DNA of 64,000 bases from the NCBI RefSeq assembly GCF_025717605.1, contig NZ_JAJIRQ010000009.1, forward strand, positions 1 through 64,000. Reading direction: 5' to 3'. Position 1 is the stretch's first letter. Each line of letters opens with the position of its first letter. This DNA comes from Paucibacter sp. TC2R-5. Its GTDB lineage: Bacteria > Pseudomonadota > Gammaproteobacteria > Burkholderiales > Burkholderiaceae_C. Below the pieces are notes generated by a model. The model was not told the DNA's origin, did no database searches, and was given only the letters and a program-made list of their open reading frames with translations. This document shows, piece after piece, positions 28,056 to 37,275 of the stretch. The position numbers and the translations under genes were made by a program.

Positions 28056-29411
28056 GTGAATTGGCTGTTGCCTCGTTTTGTATTGGCCACGCTGGTGGCT
28101 GTCGCTGGTGTTTTGATCGGTCACTGGATGGGGCGTTTGTTGCCCTGGCCCTTTTTGGGTGAAGCGCTGAGCGCTGTCAGTGCAATTGCCGCTCTGGTGG
28201 TTCTGGATGCAGTACGCGGGCACCGTTTGCTGAAATGGCTGCGCGGCTCGCAGCTCGACGATGCGCCGCGCGACAGGGGCATCTGGGGCGAGCTGGGCTA
28301 TCGGATCGAGCGCGCGGTGCGCGAGCGGGACAAAACCATTGCCGCCGAGCGGCTGCAGTTGCAGCAGTTTTTGTCGGCGATCGATGCCTCGCCCAACGGC
28401 GTGCTGATGTTGGACGCGCAGGATCACATCCATTGGTGTAATCGCGTCGCTGCCGATCATTTTTCGCTCGATCCGGTGCGGGATTTGCGCCAGCGCGTTA
28501 CCAATTTGCTGCGCTCCCCTGCCTTTGTCTCTTTTCTCAGCACTGAGAGTTATGAGACGCCCTTGTTGTTGAATAACGTGCGCGGCTTCAGCACATTGTC
28601 AGTCATCGTAAAGCGTTATGGGGACGGCATGAAGTTGGTGCTGTCGCAAGACATCACCGAGCGCGAGCGAGCTGATGCGATGCGACGGGATTTCGTCGCC
28701 AACGTCTCGCACGAAATTCGCACCCCTCTGACCGTTTTGTCGGGTTTTATCGAGACCATGGTGTCGCTCTCCTTGACGGCTGCCGAACGCACGCGGGTGC
28801 TGACCTTGATGGGGCAGCAAACCGATCGCATGCAAGGTTTGGTCAGCGATTTGCTGACCTTGGCTCAGCTGGAGGGTAGTCCGCGGCCGACCGCAGACCG
28901 CTGGGTAAGCTTGGATGCCCTGCTGGCGCGGATCAACTCCGACGCGCAGGCCTTGTCCAATGACCGGCATCAATTGAGGATTCAGCTGGATACCCATATT
29001 GAGCTGGCCGGCATCGAATCGGAGCTGCTCAGCGCGGCGGCAAATCTGGTCAATAACGCCGTGCGCTACACACCGGTGGGCGGCGAGATTGACGTGTCCT
29101 GGCGGGACCTTGGTGATGGCTCGGGCGAGCTCTGTGTCAGTGATACCGGCTTAGGCATCGCGCGCGAACATCTGCCGAGACTGACCGAGCGCTTTTACCG
29201 GGTTGATGGCAGCCGCTCCCGAGAAACGGGCGGCACCGGCCTGGGCTTGTCCATCGTCAAACATGTGATGCATCGCCATGGCGGTGAGCTGCAAATCGAG
29301 AGCGAACCCGGCCGAGGTTCGAAGTTCCGCCTGACCTGGCCGGCGGTGCGCGTGCGTCATTTGGGCGAGCCCGCACTCGGCGTCGAGGCTGCCAACTCAC
29401 CTCTGCATTGA
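28056..29411 (+). CDS. phoR: Phosphate regulon sensor histidine kinase
   Basis: Membrane kinase partner of PhoB, 451 residues. Two helices lie at about 6-25 and 32-52, followed by a charged linker, a PAS domain (about 100-200) and HisKA with His219 in NVSHEIRTPLTVL. The HATPase has N-box NLVNNAVRYTP and G-box GTGLGLSIVKHV. The start is GTG at 28056 with GGAG upstream; the family's short N terminus before the first helix supports it. It is the last gene of the pst-pho cluster, placed behind a terminator. Confidence 0.93.
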   Translation: MNWLLPRFVLATLVAVAGVLIGHWMGRLLPWPFLGEALSAVSAIAALVVLDAVRGHRLLKWLRGSQLDDAPRDRGIWGELGYRIERAVRERDKTIAAERLQLQQFLSAIDASPNGVLMLDAQDHIHWCNRVAADHFSLDPVRDLRQRVTNLLRSPAFVSFLSTESYETPLLLNNVRGFSTLSVIVKRYGDGMKLVLSQDITERERADAMRRDFVANVSHEIRTPLTVLSGFIETMVSLSLTAAERTRVLTLMGQQTDRMQGLVSDLLTLAQLEGSPRPTADRWVSLDALLARINSDAQALSNDRHQLRIQLDTHIELAGIESELLSAAANLVNNAVRYTPVGGEIDVSWRDLGDGSGELCVSDTGLGIAREHLPRLTERFYRVDGSRSRETGGTGLGLSIVKHVMHRHGGELQIESEPGRGSKFRLTWPAVRVRHLGEPALGVEAANSPLH

Positions 29412-29428
29412 GCACCGGCCGCGGCGGC

Positions 29429-31075
29429 CTACCTGGCTCGCCGTAAAACGGCAAAGCCGGTCGCGCGGTCCGTGGGGCGCCGCACAAGGGCGATCTTTTC
29501 CCAGCCTTCAGGTATCTGCGCCTGGCTGGACTGCAGCGCGTAACTGCAAGGGCTGATCGCCAGTGCGTGAACGCCGTCAACCCGCCAGTGCCCCTGAAAC
29601 TCCAGCGCGGCCGATGTCGAAAGTGCTTGATCCGGGGTCGCAATGCAATCGACGTGGGCCGGAATCGTCTTCTGCAATTGCTCCACCAAGGGTCGGTTGC
29701 TGCGCGCATAGTCCAGCGGCGGCAGCAGCAAGGTCATGGCCAAAAGCCAGCCTAGGGCGACGCCGCCGGCCGGCAGGACCAAGCTTTTCCAAAGCGCATG
29801 CTGATGCCGGGCGGTGCGCCAGCGCACCAGCGCCAACCAGGCCAAGGTGGCCAGCACGGCAAAAAAGAGCGCCAAAGCATTGAAGTGGGGCTGGAATCCG
29901 GTTGCGAGCCTCCGTAAATTGGCCAGCGGCACGGCTGGCCAACCCAGCTGCATGGAGCTGTAGTAAACCCAAAAGAACAGCGCACCGGCACTGAAAAAGA
30001 AGACCGAAAACCAATCGATGGCCGCAGCGAAGCCGCGCTGCAAGGTCGGCAGAGCAAAGGCCGCCAGCAAAGCCAGGGCGGGCAGAGCCAAGAGTAGCGC
30101 GCGGTCCGAGCCGCCCATCAAGATGCTGGTGACGATAGGGATCAAGGCGCATACCAGCGGCAGCAAGATATGGCGGCGCTGCCAGTGGCTGCGCCAGCGC
30201 CAGATTGTCCAAGCTGCCAGCGGGCCTGCCGGCCAAGTGAACCAGGCCAGCAGATTCATCATGCGCTGGCTCAGCTCGACGGGAGCGGCGGTATTGATGC
30301 GCCAGGCCCAGGCATTGAACTCCCAGGCGCTCACCGTGGCCAACAAACCGGCCAAAAGCAGCCATTTCACCAGGGCGCGAGCGGGCGCATAGCGCGAGCG
30401 ATTGCATAACCAGGCGCCGATTGCCGCCAGCACCATGGCCACGATCGGCGCACCACTGGCCGCCAAGACCGGCAGCGACACCAATGCCGCCCAGCGTGCC
30501 TTGACGGGGCGAAACGGTGCGGCGGCCAAGCCATATAGGAACAAGGACGAGGCCAGCAGTTGCAAAAGCTCCGGCGTCGTTTCATGACCCAGTTGCAGCA
30601 AACCCAGCGTGGCCATCAACGCGAGCAGAGCGCCGTCGGACAAGGCTCTTGCATAGTCGATCGACTGCGCTTCGCCGCCAAAGGCGAAGGCCACTGGCTG
30701 CGCGGCCTCTGTGCAAGCCAGGTGAAAGCAGCTGTACCAAACCAACATCAGCGTCAGCATCAAGATGAGCGCGAAGGGCAGGCGGGCGGCAAAGGCTGCG
30801 TCGGCGAAGGGCAAGGCCTTGATCGCAAGCGCGCCTATCCAGTAGGGCAGGGGGCCGCCTTCAGCGGGCACGCCTCCAATGGCTGGCTGCCACCAAGGCG
30901 CATGGCCTTGGGCGATGCTGGCCATAAAGCCAAAGGAGCTGAGATCGGCTTGCCGCCACGGGTCGCGTCCGAACAGGCCCGGCAAGATGTAGGCCGCACA
31001 CAGCAGCAAGAGGGGAAATCTGGGCAGGCGCTGTGCGCCGCGCACAGCTACAACGGCAGGGGTAGGTAAGTTCAC
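29429..31075 (-). CDS. ArnT/PMT-like polytopic membrane protein (putative glycosyltransferase)
   Basis: A 548-residue inner-membrane protein with about 11-12 helices and a C-terminal soluble part. The N-terminal GLFGRDPWRQADLSSFG and GGPLPYWIGALAIK segments resemble the GT-C fold of ArnT-type transferases, in which the first loop carries catalytic acidic residues (here GRDPWRQAD). It may move a sugar from a lipid carrier to an envelope acceptor, but the substrate is unknown. It is convergent with phoR (18 bp apart) and has no operon partner. Confidence 0.65.
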   Translation of the reverse strand: MNLPTPAVVAVRGAQRLPRFPLLLLCAAYILPGLFGRDPWRQADLSSFGFMASIAQGHAPWWQPAIGGVPAEGGPLPYWIGALAIKALPFADAAFAARLPFALILMLTLMLVWYSCFHLACTEAAQPVAFAFGGEAQSIDYARALSDGALLALMATLGLLQLGHETTPELLQLLASSLFLYGLAAAPFRPVKARWAALVSLPVLAASGAPIVAMVLAAIGAWLCNRSRYAPARALVKWLLLAGLLATVSAWEFNAWAWRINTAAPVELSQRMMNLLAWFTWPAGPLAAWTIWRWRSHWQRRHILLPLVCALIPIVTSILMGGSDRALLLALPALALLAAFALPTLQRGFAAAIDWFSVFFFSAGALFFWVYYSSMQLGWPAVPLANLRRLATGFQPHFNALALFFAVLATLAWLALVRWRTARHQHALWKSLVLPAGGVALGWLLAMTLLLPPLDYARSNRPLVEQLQKTIPAHVDCIATPDQALSTSAALEFQGHWRVDGVHALAISPCSYALQSSQAQIPEGWEKIALVRRPTDRATGFAVLRRAR

Positions 31076-31169
31076 GCAGCTTTTGATGGTTCTAGTTCAG
31101 TGCGACATCATGCCGCATCGCTGCGACTTTTCGCATCCGGCACGACCCAGGATCGCCATGTCCGAGGCG

Positions 31170-31196
31170 AAAAAAAAGGCAGCCTGAGCTGCCTTT
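31170..31196 (-). terminator. Intrinsic terminator of rpmE2
   Basis: Arms aaaggcagc (31175-31183) and gctgccttt (31188-31196), loop ctga, have a T-run on the minus strand (A at 31170-31177). The hairpin lies 20 bases past the rpmE2 stop. Confidence 0.85.
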
Positions 31197-31216
31197 CATC
31201 TTCAGCCTCGGAGGGC

Positions 31217-31477
31217 TTACTTCTTGGTGCTGAAGCCTGCAAACTTGTTGCGGAACTTCTCCACGCGACCGCCCAGCGAGTCGATGCTCTTCTGGGTGCC
31301 CGTGTAGAACGGGTGAGTTTCGCTGGTGGTTTCCAACTTGATCAGAGGCAGTTCGCGGCCGTCTTCCATCTTGATGGACTCTTTGCTGCCCATGGTTGAA
31401 CGTGTAACGAACTTGAAGCCGTTGGACTGATCCACGAAGCAGACTTCGCGGTAGTTAGGGTGAATGCCGTCTTTCAT
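31217..31477 (-). CDS. rpmE2: 50S ribosomal protein L31, type B
   Basis: An 86-residue ribosomal protein of the longer, zinc-free L31 type. It has the IHPNYREV start and HPFYTG motif but only one Cys, so it lacks the CxxC zinc site of type A L31. In many bacteria the zinc-free form is made when zinc is scarce. Here the upstream 175 bp shows no site I can identify, and this may simply be the only L31. ATG at 31475-31477 is chosen because the family starts MKDGIHP. Confidence 0.95.
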   Translation of the reverse strand: MKDGIHPNYREVCFVDQSNGFKFVTRSTMGSKESIKMEDGRELPLIKLETTSETHPFYTGTQKSIDSLGGRVEKFRNKFAGFSTKK

Positions 31478-31652
31478 GATGGACCTCTCGCTTTGCGACT
31501 TGGCGCTGACGTATCTACAGCCTCGCCACACCATGTGGCGCACTTTTCGACAGCGGCAAAACGCGGATTATAGCCTGAATTTGAGCGCCTCGGCAAGCAA
31601 GGCGCTCGGGTGGTGCCTCTAGCGGGCACCATTGAAACCAACCGCTGACGAC

Positions 31653-32918
31653 TTAACCGCCTCGACGCATCATGTCGAAGAAGTCCAAGTTGTTCTTGGT
31701 AGATTTCATCTTGTCGAGCACGAACTCCATCGCCTCGATCTCGTCCATGTTGTAGAGCAGCTTGCGCAGGATCCAGCTCTTTTGCAGGATCTCTGGCTTG
31801 AGCAGCAACTCTTCGCGGCGGGTGCCGGACTTGTTGATCAGGATCGAAGGGTAGACGCGCTTTTCGGCCATGCGGCGATCCAGATGGATCTCGCAATTAC
31901 CGGTGCCCTTGAACTCTTCGTAGATCACCTCATCCATGCGGCTGCCGGTGTCGATCAATGCGGTGCCGATGATGGTCAGCGAGCCGCCTTCTTCGACCTT
32001 GCGGGCCGCGCCAAAGAAGCGCTTGGGGCGCTGCAGGGCGTTGGCGTCGACGCCGCCCGTCAACACCTTGCCGGACGAGGGCAAGACGTTGTTGTAGGCG
32101 CGAGCAAGGCGTGTGATCGAGTCCAGCAGGATGATCACGTCCTTTTTCAATTCGACCAGACGTTTAGCGCGCTCAATCACCATCTCAGCCACTTGCACAT
32201 GGCGGGCGGCCGGCTCATCAAAAGTGGAGCTGATCACTTCACCGCGCACGGTGCGAATCATCTCGGTCACTTCTTCCGGGCGCTCGTCCACCAGCAGCAC
32301 GATCAGATGAGACTCGGGATGATTGGCCACCAGCGCATGCGCGATGCTCTTCATCATCTCAGTCTTGCCGGTCTTGGGCTGGGCAACGATCAAGGCGCGC
32401 TGGCCTTTGCCGATTGGCGCGATCAAGTCAATGATGCGGCCGGTGACGTTCTCTTCGCCCTTGAAGTTGTCACGCTCAAGCTTGAACTGCTCTCTGGGGA
32501 ACAGGGGTGTCAAGTTTTCGAACATGATCTTGTGCTTGCTCTCCTCGGGCGTCAACTCATTGACGCGGTCAACCTTGACCAGGGCAAAGTAGCGCTCGCC
32601 GTCTTTGGGTACGCGTACTTCACCTTCGATCATGTCGCCGGTGTGGAGGTTGAAGCGGCGGATCTGGCTTGGGCTCAGGTAGATGTCATCGGTCGATGCC
32701 ATATAGCTGTCGTCGATCGAGCGCAGAAAGCCGAAGCCGTCCGGCAGGACCTCCAAAACGCCGTCGCCGAACACTTGTTCGCCGCCTTTGGCGCGCTTTT
32801 TCATGATCGCAAACATCAACTCCTGCTTGCGCATGCGGGCGACGTTGTCGATCTCCAGCGCCTCGCCCATCTTGATGAGTTCGGAGACGTGAAGCGCTTT
32901 CAGTTCGGAAAGATGCAT
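31653..32918 (-). CDS. rho: Transcription termination factor Rho
   Basis: A hexameric RNA-dependent ATPase that ends transcription, 421 residues, close to E. coli (419). The N-terminal helical part [19 protein letters not shown] is followed by the RNA-binding cold-shock-like domain (GFGFLRS), Walker A GPIGKGQR-type ([12 protein letters not shown]), an AQPKTGKT P-loop and Walker [11 protein letters not shown]. It lies downstream of trxA on the same strand with a 266-bp leader, as in many proteobacteria. Confidence 0.97.
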   Translation of the reverse strand: MHLSELKALHVSELIKMGEALEIDNVARMRKQELMFAIMKKRAKGGEQVFGDGVLEVLPDGFGFLRSIDDSYMASTDDIYLSPSQIRRFNLHTGDMIEGEVRVPKDGERYFALVKVDRVNELTPEESKHKIMFENLTPLFPREQFKLERDNFKGEENVTGRIIDLIAPIGKGQRALIVAQPKTGKTEMMKSIAHALVANHPESHLIVLLVDERPEEVTEMIRTVRGEVISSTFDEPAARHVQVAEMVIERAKRLVELKKDVIILLDSITRLARAYNNVLPSSGKVLTGGVDANALQRPKRFFGAARKVEEGGSLTIIGTALIDTGSRMDEVIYEEFKGTGNCEIHLDRRMAEKRVYPSILINKSGTRREELLLKPEILQKSWILRKLLYNMDEIEAMEFVLDKMKSTKNNLDFFDMMRRGG

Positions 32919-33184
32919 GGGTGAGAACCCGGTAGGTCGTCAAAGGTCCTGCCAAGGACCGGGGACAGATACTGCGACAGCCAGTCGACCGCTGATGCGT
33001 GGCGACGCCGCTGTTGCCACGGGTGTGGCGGGCGGTGTCGTTGAACAGATAAGGATGCGGGAGCTTGGGCGCCGAGTCCACGCTTCAGAATCACCGTGGT
33101 GACATGAGCGTGTTGGCAATTTGGCTGTTGCTGAGTGCCGAAAACTCGGTTGAGTTGCGGCACGCAACAACAAGCTGACGATGA

Positions 33185-33514
33185 TTATAGGTTAGCGTCG
33201 AGGAAGGCTGTCAATTGAGCCTTGGACAGCGCGCCAACTTTCGTGGCGGCTAACTGGCCGTCCTTGAACAGCATCAGGGTCGGAATGCCGCGAATGCCGA
33301 ACTTGGCGGGCACATCGCGATTCTCATCGACGTTCATTTTGGTGACTTGAAGGCGGTCGCCGTAATCTTTGGACACTTCATCCAAGATAGGGGCGATGGC
33401 CTTGCAAGGGCCGCACCATTCGGCCCAGTAGTCCACCAGCACGGGCTTGCCGGCTTGGATCACATCGGCGTCAAAAGATGCATCGGAAATATGTTTGATC
33501 AGGTCGCTGCTCAT
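33185..33514 (-). CDS. trxA: Thioredoxin
   Basis: A 109-residue redox protein that reduces disulfides in the cytoplasm. The active site WCGPC is at residues 33-37 (Cys34, Cys37), with the conserved cis-proline in [10 protein letters not shown]. It has no signal peptide. ATG at 33512-33514 is chosen because the family begins about 30 residues before WCGPC. It precedes rho, a conserved order in proteobacteria. Confidence 0.97.
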   Translation of the reverse strand: MSSDLIKHISDASFDADVIQAGKPVLVDYWAEWCGPCKAIAPILDEVSKDYGDRLQVTKMNVDENRDVPAKFGIRGIPTLMLFKDGQLAATKVGALSKAQLTAFLDANL

Positions 33515-33716
33515 GAATTGTCCTTGGGCTAGCCGGTTTGTGTTGCCGGCGTCGCGCTTTCGTGGCTGGTATGGGTGCCAGTTGATTTTGGCACAAAGCG
33601 GTGCGGCCCTTGGATTGCCAAACTTTGACGTCAATCGACGGCGCCAAAAAACTTGAACAATCCAAAGGCGCACCGATGCGCAAATTGCAGCGCTTTTCGA
33701 AATTTCAAGAAATATC

Positions 33717-33746
33717 TTGCGGACCTCTCAAAAAGCAGGCTAGAAT
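33717..33746 (+). promoter_or_regulatory. Probable promoter of the tRNA-Pro pair
   Basis: TTGCGG (33717-33722) and TAGAAT (33741-33746) are 18 bp apart, with the first tRNA-Pro beginning 13 bases after the -10. The position fits a sigma-70 stable-RNA promoter. Confidence 0.55.
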
Positions 33747-33758
33747 AGTCATCTTAGT

Positions 33759-33835
33759 CGGGGCGTAGCGCAGCCTGGTAGCGCATCTGCTTTGGGAGCA
33801 GAGGGTCGTGAGTTCGAATCCCACCGCCCCGACCA
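33759..33835 (+). tRNA. tRNA-Pro (anticodon TGG), copy 1
   Basis: A 77-nt class I tRNA with acceptor CGGGGCG pairing CGCCCCG, anticodon loop CTTTGGGA (anticodon TGG, reading CCA/CCG), T-loop GTTCGAATC and encoded CCA. It is identical over its full length to the copy at 33935. It is followed by its own hairpin at 33895. Confidence 0.97.
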
Positions 33836-33894
33836 AGAACAAATTTTAAAGACTTATAGTTTTCGAACTAGAAAGTTTTAAAGAAATTGAATGG

Positions 33895-33925
33895 CCTGTC
33901 ACAGTTTTACTGCGGCAGGTTTTTT
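33895..33925 (+). terminator. Hairpin terminator between the two tRNA-Pro genes
   Basis: Arms cctgtcacagt (33895-33905) and actgcggcagg (33909-33919) match at 9 of 11 positions and are followed by a T6 run. It may limit read-through from copy 1 into copy 2. Confidence 0.65.
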
Positions 33926-33934
33926 AATCTCAGT

Positions 33935-34011
33935 CGGGGCGTAGCGCAGCCTGGTAGCGCATCTGCTTTGGGAGCAGAGGGTCGTGAGTTCGAATCCCAC
34001 CGCCCCGACCA
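33935..34011 (+). tRNA. tRNA-Pro (anticodon TGG), copy 2
   Basis: Identical in all 77 positions to the tRNA at 33759, including the encoded CCA. The 4 bases before it (cagt versus tagt) are also similar, which suggests a recent tandem duplication. No separate -10 is obvious, so it may rely on read-through from copy 1. It has its own terminator at 34026. Confidence 0.97.
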
Positions 34012-34025
34012 TCAATGAATTGAAT

Positions 34026-34059
34026 AACCCGTTGCAAGCTGGCTTGCAACGGGTTTTTT
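34026..34059 (+). terminator. Intrinsic terminator of tRNA-Pro copy 2
   Basis: Perfect 13-bp arms aacccgttgcaag (34026-34038) and cttgcaacgggtt (34043-34055) are followed by a T-run to 34059. Confidence 0.9.
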
Positions 34060-34197
34060 CATTTCAGAAGCGAAATAAGTTTTCGCGGTTTGATCCGGAT
34101 GAGCCCTGGGTATCCTCGGCTTTCTCTGGCTAAGCAGGGCGGACAAAATCCGCAGTTCTGGGCGGCACCCCGCCCGCAACCATTTTCCTTTTTCCTC

Positions 34198-36183
34198 ATG
34201 GCTATCCAACAACTGACCGACGAGCAGATACGCACCTGGACCCGGGCGCAAAAAGATGAGTGGTGGTTCACAAATGTCTACCGCGGCAGCATGCCGCAGC
34301 TGACGCTGCGAGCAGCCTTGACCGGTTTTTTACTTGGCGCCGTATTGGCCGCGACCTCGCTCTATATCGGCGGCAAAACCGGCATCGGTATCGGCGTGGG
34401 GCTGACCTCGGTGATTTTGTCCTTCGCGCTGTTTCGGGCGCTGCATGCCGCAGGCCTGGCCGAGGATTACACGATTCTGGAAAACAACTGCACCCAGTCG
34501 ATCGCCACGGCGGCCGGCTATGTGGTGGCACCGCTGTATTCCAGCCTGGCCGCCTATATGTTGATCACCGGCCGCATCATCCCGTGGTGGCAGATGATGA
34601 TCTGGATGGTGGTGATCTCCATCCTCGGTGTTTTAGTTGCCTTTCCAATGAAGCGGCGCTTCATCAACGAGGAACAACTGCCTTTCCCCGAAGGCAGGGC
34701 CAGCGGTGTTGTGCTTGATTCTCTTTACACCGGCGACGCCGCTGAAGGTGTCTATAAGGCCCGCTTGCTGGGCGTGGTTGCCGGCGGCACGGCGCTCTAT
34801 CAGGCCATCGTCAGCGACGGTTGGATGAAGCTTTTGCAGTTCAAAGTTCTGCGCATGGATAAATGGGCGGGCATGACCGAGCCCTGGCATTTGCATGAGC
34901 GACTGGATACCTACTACTACCAGGCCGCAGCCAAGATGGACTTGTGGATTCCCAAGATCATGGGCGTTGATTTCCGTATGCTGGGGCTTCGCTTCACAAT
35001 GGACGCGGCCATGTTGGGTGTCGGCGGTTTGATGGGTATCGCGGTGGCCAGCAGTTGCATGTTGGGCTCCTTCATCAACTTCGTGGTCTTGGCGCCCATC
35101 ATGATCAATGCTGGCGAGATCGTGCAGCGCATTTCGCCGACCGGCGCGGTGGTCCCGATTTCGCGCGCCGAAATTGTCAATCAATGGTCACTCTGGTGGG
35201 GTGTGACGATGATGGTGACTGGCTCCATCGTCAGCTTGCTGGCCAAGCCTGAACTCTTTACGAGTATGTTCAAGAAGAAGGACAAGGCAGCTGCCGCCGC
35301 GCAGGGGCCTGATGTGCTGGCTGGCATTGAAGTGCCGCTGTGGATTTCCTATGTCGGCGTGCCGATTTTTGGCTTCTTGGGCGCCTGGGTGACGCATGTG
35401 TTCTTCGGCGTACCGATGTTCTTGGCCTTGGTCTCTTTGCCGTTGATCTTTGTGCTGACCATCATCTGCACCAATGCGATGGCCCTGACCTCGTGGACGC
35501 CGACAGGCGCGCTGTCCAAGATCACCCAATTCACCATGGGCGCAATCGACCGTACGAACCCCGCCAGCAACCTGCTGCCGGCCGGCATGACGTCCGAGAT
35601 TGCTTCCAATGCCGCCAACCTGCTGTCAGACATCAAGCCTGGCTATATGTTGGGCGGCAAGCCTCGGCATCAGGCGTTTGGCCATGTCATCGGTATTCTG
35701 GCTGGCGTGATGGCTTGCGTGCCGCTGTACTTCTTGCTGTTCTTGCCGGCCGACGCAAACGGCGTCAGGTCAGCGGCGACCTTGGTCTCCGAGCAGTTCG
35801 CAATGCCGGGTGCATTGCAGTGGAAGGGCGTGGCCGAGTTGATCGCCAAGGGCGTGCAGGGCTTGCCGGCGTCGGCCTTGGTGGCGATGTTTGTAGCCTT
35901 CGTTAGCGCGGTGGCGATTGAGATCATGCGCATCGTCAGCAAGGGCCGTTTCCCGCTCTCCTCGGTATCGATTGGCTTGGGTGTGGTGCTGCCTCCGGAA
36001 TCGGTCTTTGCGATGTGGTTGGGCGCCTTGCTGTTCTGGTACATGGGCCGCAAGCACAAGGCTCCCGGCACACCGGGCCATCGCCTCTGGGTCGATGGCT
36101 GCGAGCCGATTTGCGCCGGCCTGATTTCGGGCGCAGCCCTGATGGGCATTGGCAATGCGATCGTCAATGTGTTGTTGAACTGA
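34198..36183 (+). CDS. OPT-family oligopeptide (or metal-chelate) transporter
   Basis: A 661-residue polytopic inner-membrane protein of the OPT superfamily with about 14-16 helices. Family features include the N-terminal LTLRAALTGFLLGAV helix, the NNCTQSIATAAGY segment and LPFPEGRAS, the motif that typifies OPT proteins. Members carry peptides or metal chelates with protons; the substrate here is unknown. ATG 34198 is chosen because it begins MAIQQLTDEQI, the family-like cytoplasmic start; longer frames add an unlikely leader. It stands alone after the tRNA-Pro terminator. Confidence 0.85.
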   Translation: MAIQQLTDEQIRTWTRAQKDEWWFTNVYRGSMPQLTLRAALTGFLLGAVLAATSLYIGGKTGIGIGVGLTSVILSFALFRALHAAGLAEDYTILENNCTQSIATAAGYVVAPLYSSLAAYMLITGRIIPWWQMMIWMVVISILGVLVAFPMKRRFINEEQLPFPEGRASGVVLDSLYTGDAAEGVYKARLLGVVAGGTALYQAIVSDGWMKLLQFKVLRMDKWAGMTEPWHLHERLDTYYYQAAAKMDLWIPKIMGVDFRMLGLRFTMDAAMLGVGGLMGIAVASSCMLGSFINFVVLAPIMINAGEIVQRISPTGAVVPISRAEIVNQWSLWWGVTMMVTGSIVSLLAKPELFTSMFKKKDKAAAAAQGPDVLAGIEVPLWISYVGVPIFGFLGAWVTHVFFGVPMFLALVSLPLIFVLTIICTNAMALTSWTPTGALSKITQFTMGAIDRTNPASNLLPAGMTSEIASNAANLLSDIKPGYMLGGKPRHQAFGHVIGILAGVMACVPLYFLLFLPADANGVRSAATLVSEQFAMPGALQWKGVAELIAKGVQGLPASALVAMFVAFVSAVAIEIMRIVSKGRFPLSSVSIGLGVVLPPESVFAMWLGALLFWYMGRKHKAPGTPGHRLWVDGCEPICAGLISGAALMGIGNAIVNVLLN

Positions 36184-36205
36184 GTCGCTGCTGGGCGGCA
36201 AAGGG

Positions 36206-36236
36206 CATGAGTTGGCAGCAAGTGCTGCCGGCTCAT
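36206..36236. repeat. Hairpin after the OPT gene
   Basis: catgag..ggcagc pairs with gctgcc..ctcatg around an aagt loop, with a 2-base mismatch in the stem. There is no T-run. It lies 22 bases past the transporter stop and 40 bases before tRNA-Arg, and may be a 3' end structure. Confidence 0.5.
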
Positions 36237-36276
36237 GTCACAATCGCGGCCCCATTGAGCTTCAAACAGTTCATTT

Positions 36277-36353
36277 CCGACCATAGCTCAACCGGATAGA
36301 GCACCCGCCTTCTAAGCGGGCGGTTGCAGGTTCGATTCCTGCTGGTCGGACCA
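36277..36353 (+). tRNA. tRNA-Arg (anticodon TCT)
   Basis: A 77-nt tRNA. The acceptor CCGACCA pairs with TGGTCGG, with discriminator A and encoded CCA (36351-36353). The D-arm is AGCTCAACCGGATAGAGC, the anticodon loop CTTCTAA (anticodon TCT, reading AGA/AGG) and the T-loop GTTCGATTC. It reads codons that are rare in this GC-rich genome. Confidence 0.96.
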
Positions 36354-36516
36354 TCTGGGCACACCTCTTTGGCGCGCGTCGCTGCCAATGCGAGTTTCCT
36401 GTCTACTGCTGTGGCATGACTTCGAGTTCAACCGGCGTGTGTTGGAGCTTCTCCAACCGGCGGCGCTGGGTCAAGCGATGGCGTAAGAATCAACGCCACA
36501 ACTGATGCAGCTGGGC

Positions 36517-37209
36517 TCAGTGTTTCTGGTACTGCGTGTCACCGAACAGGTTTTCGCGTGCGCGTTCGTCTGTCAGCGATTTGCGCTTTTCCGACAGTAC
36601 GGCCAAGCCTCGCTGAACGGCGGGGCGAGCGGCGATTTCGTCAAACCAGCCTTTCAGATGCGGGTAGTCGCTGAGCTCCACACCCTGGTTCTTCCATGAG
36701 CGTAGCCAGGGGAAGACGGCGATATCGGCAATGCTGTAGGTGCGCCCGCCGAGATAGGTGGAGCTCGCCAAGCGCGTGTTCATCACTTTGTAAAGACGCC
36801 GTGCTTCACTGCTGTAGCGTTCAATCGCGTAGTTGATTTTTTCGGGTGCGTAGATGCGAAAGTGGTGGGCCTGCCCGAGCATGGGGCCGACCCCGCCCAC
36901 CTGGAACATCAACCACTGCAACACCTCGTATTTGCCCGCCGTGTCATGGGCCAAGAACTGCCCCGTCTTGCCGGCCAAATAAAGCAAAATGGCGCCGGAC
37001 TCAAACAGCGATATGGGTTTGCCGTCTGGTCCGGCGGGGTCGGTCAGCGCAGGAATCTTGTTATTTGGACTGATGGAGAGGAATTTATGTTCGAATTGGG
37101 CGCCGCTACCTATGTCCACAGGGATCACCCGGTAGGGCAAACCGCATTCTTCCAACATGATGTGAACTTTGTGGCCGTTAGGCGTAGGCCATGAATACAC
37201 TTCGATCAT
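36517..37209 (-). CDS. Glutathione S-transferase family protein (YfcG/Nu-like)
   Basis: A 230-residue cytoplasmic protein. The thioredoxin-like N-terminal domain begins MIEVYSWPTPNGHKVHIMLEE, where the TPNG segment is that of Nu-class/YfcG proteins that bind two glutathiones and act as disulfide reductases. The conserved NNKIPALTDP and LFESGAILLYLA motifs follow. The C-terminal helical domain contains YSIADIAVFPWLR. ATG at 37207-37209 is favoured over an in-frame GTG at 37221 because GGTGGAG lies just upstream. It is divergent from the hypothetical gene at 37276. Confidence 0.9.
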   Translation of the reverse strand: MIEVYSWPTPNGHKVHIMLEECGLPYRVIPVDIGSGAQFEHKFLSISPNNKIPALTDPAGPDGKPISLFESGAILLYLAGKTGQFLAHDTAGKYEVLQWLMFQVGGVGPMLGQAHHFRIYAPEKINYAIERYSSEARRLYKVMNTRLASSTYLGGRTYSIADIAVFPWLRSWKNQGVELSDYPHLKGWFDEIAARPAVQRGLAVLSEKRKSLTDERARENLFGDTQYQKH

Positions 37210-37275
37210 TTTGTTCTCCACCGGTCAAAGGAGGCGCGGCATGTGTCTTCACCGTTCAGTGCATTGTCCTAGCTC

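Noticed and set aside
31632-32924. A 430-codon plus-strand frame opposite rho
   Set aside because: Rho is unmistakable on the other strand; the antisense translation has no family features.
36415-36504. A 29-codon open frame (MTSSSTGVCW..., basic) in the tRNA-Arg to GST gap
   Set aside because: No ribosome binding site and no neighbour context; short frames of this length occur by chance.
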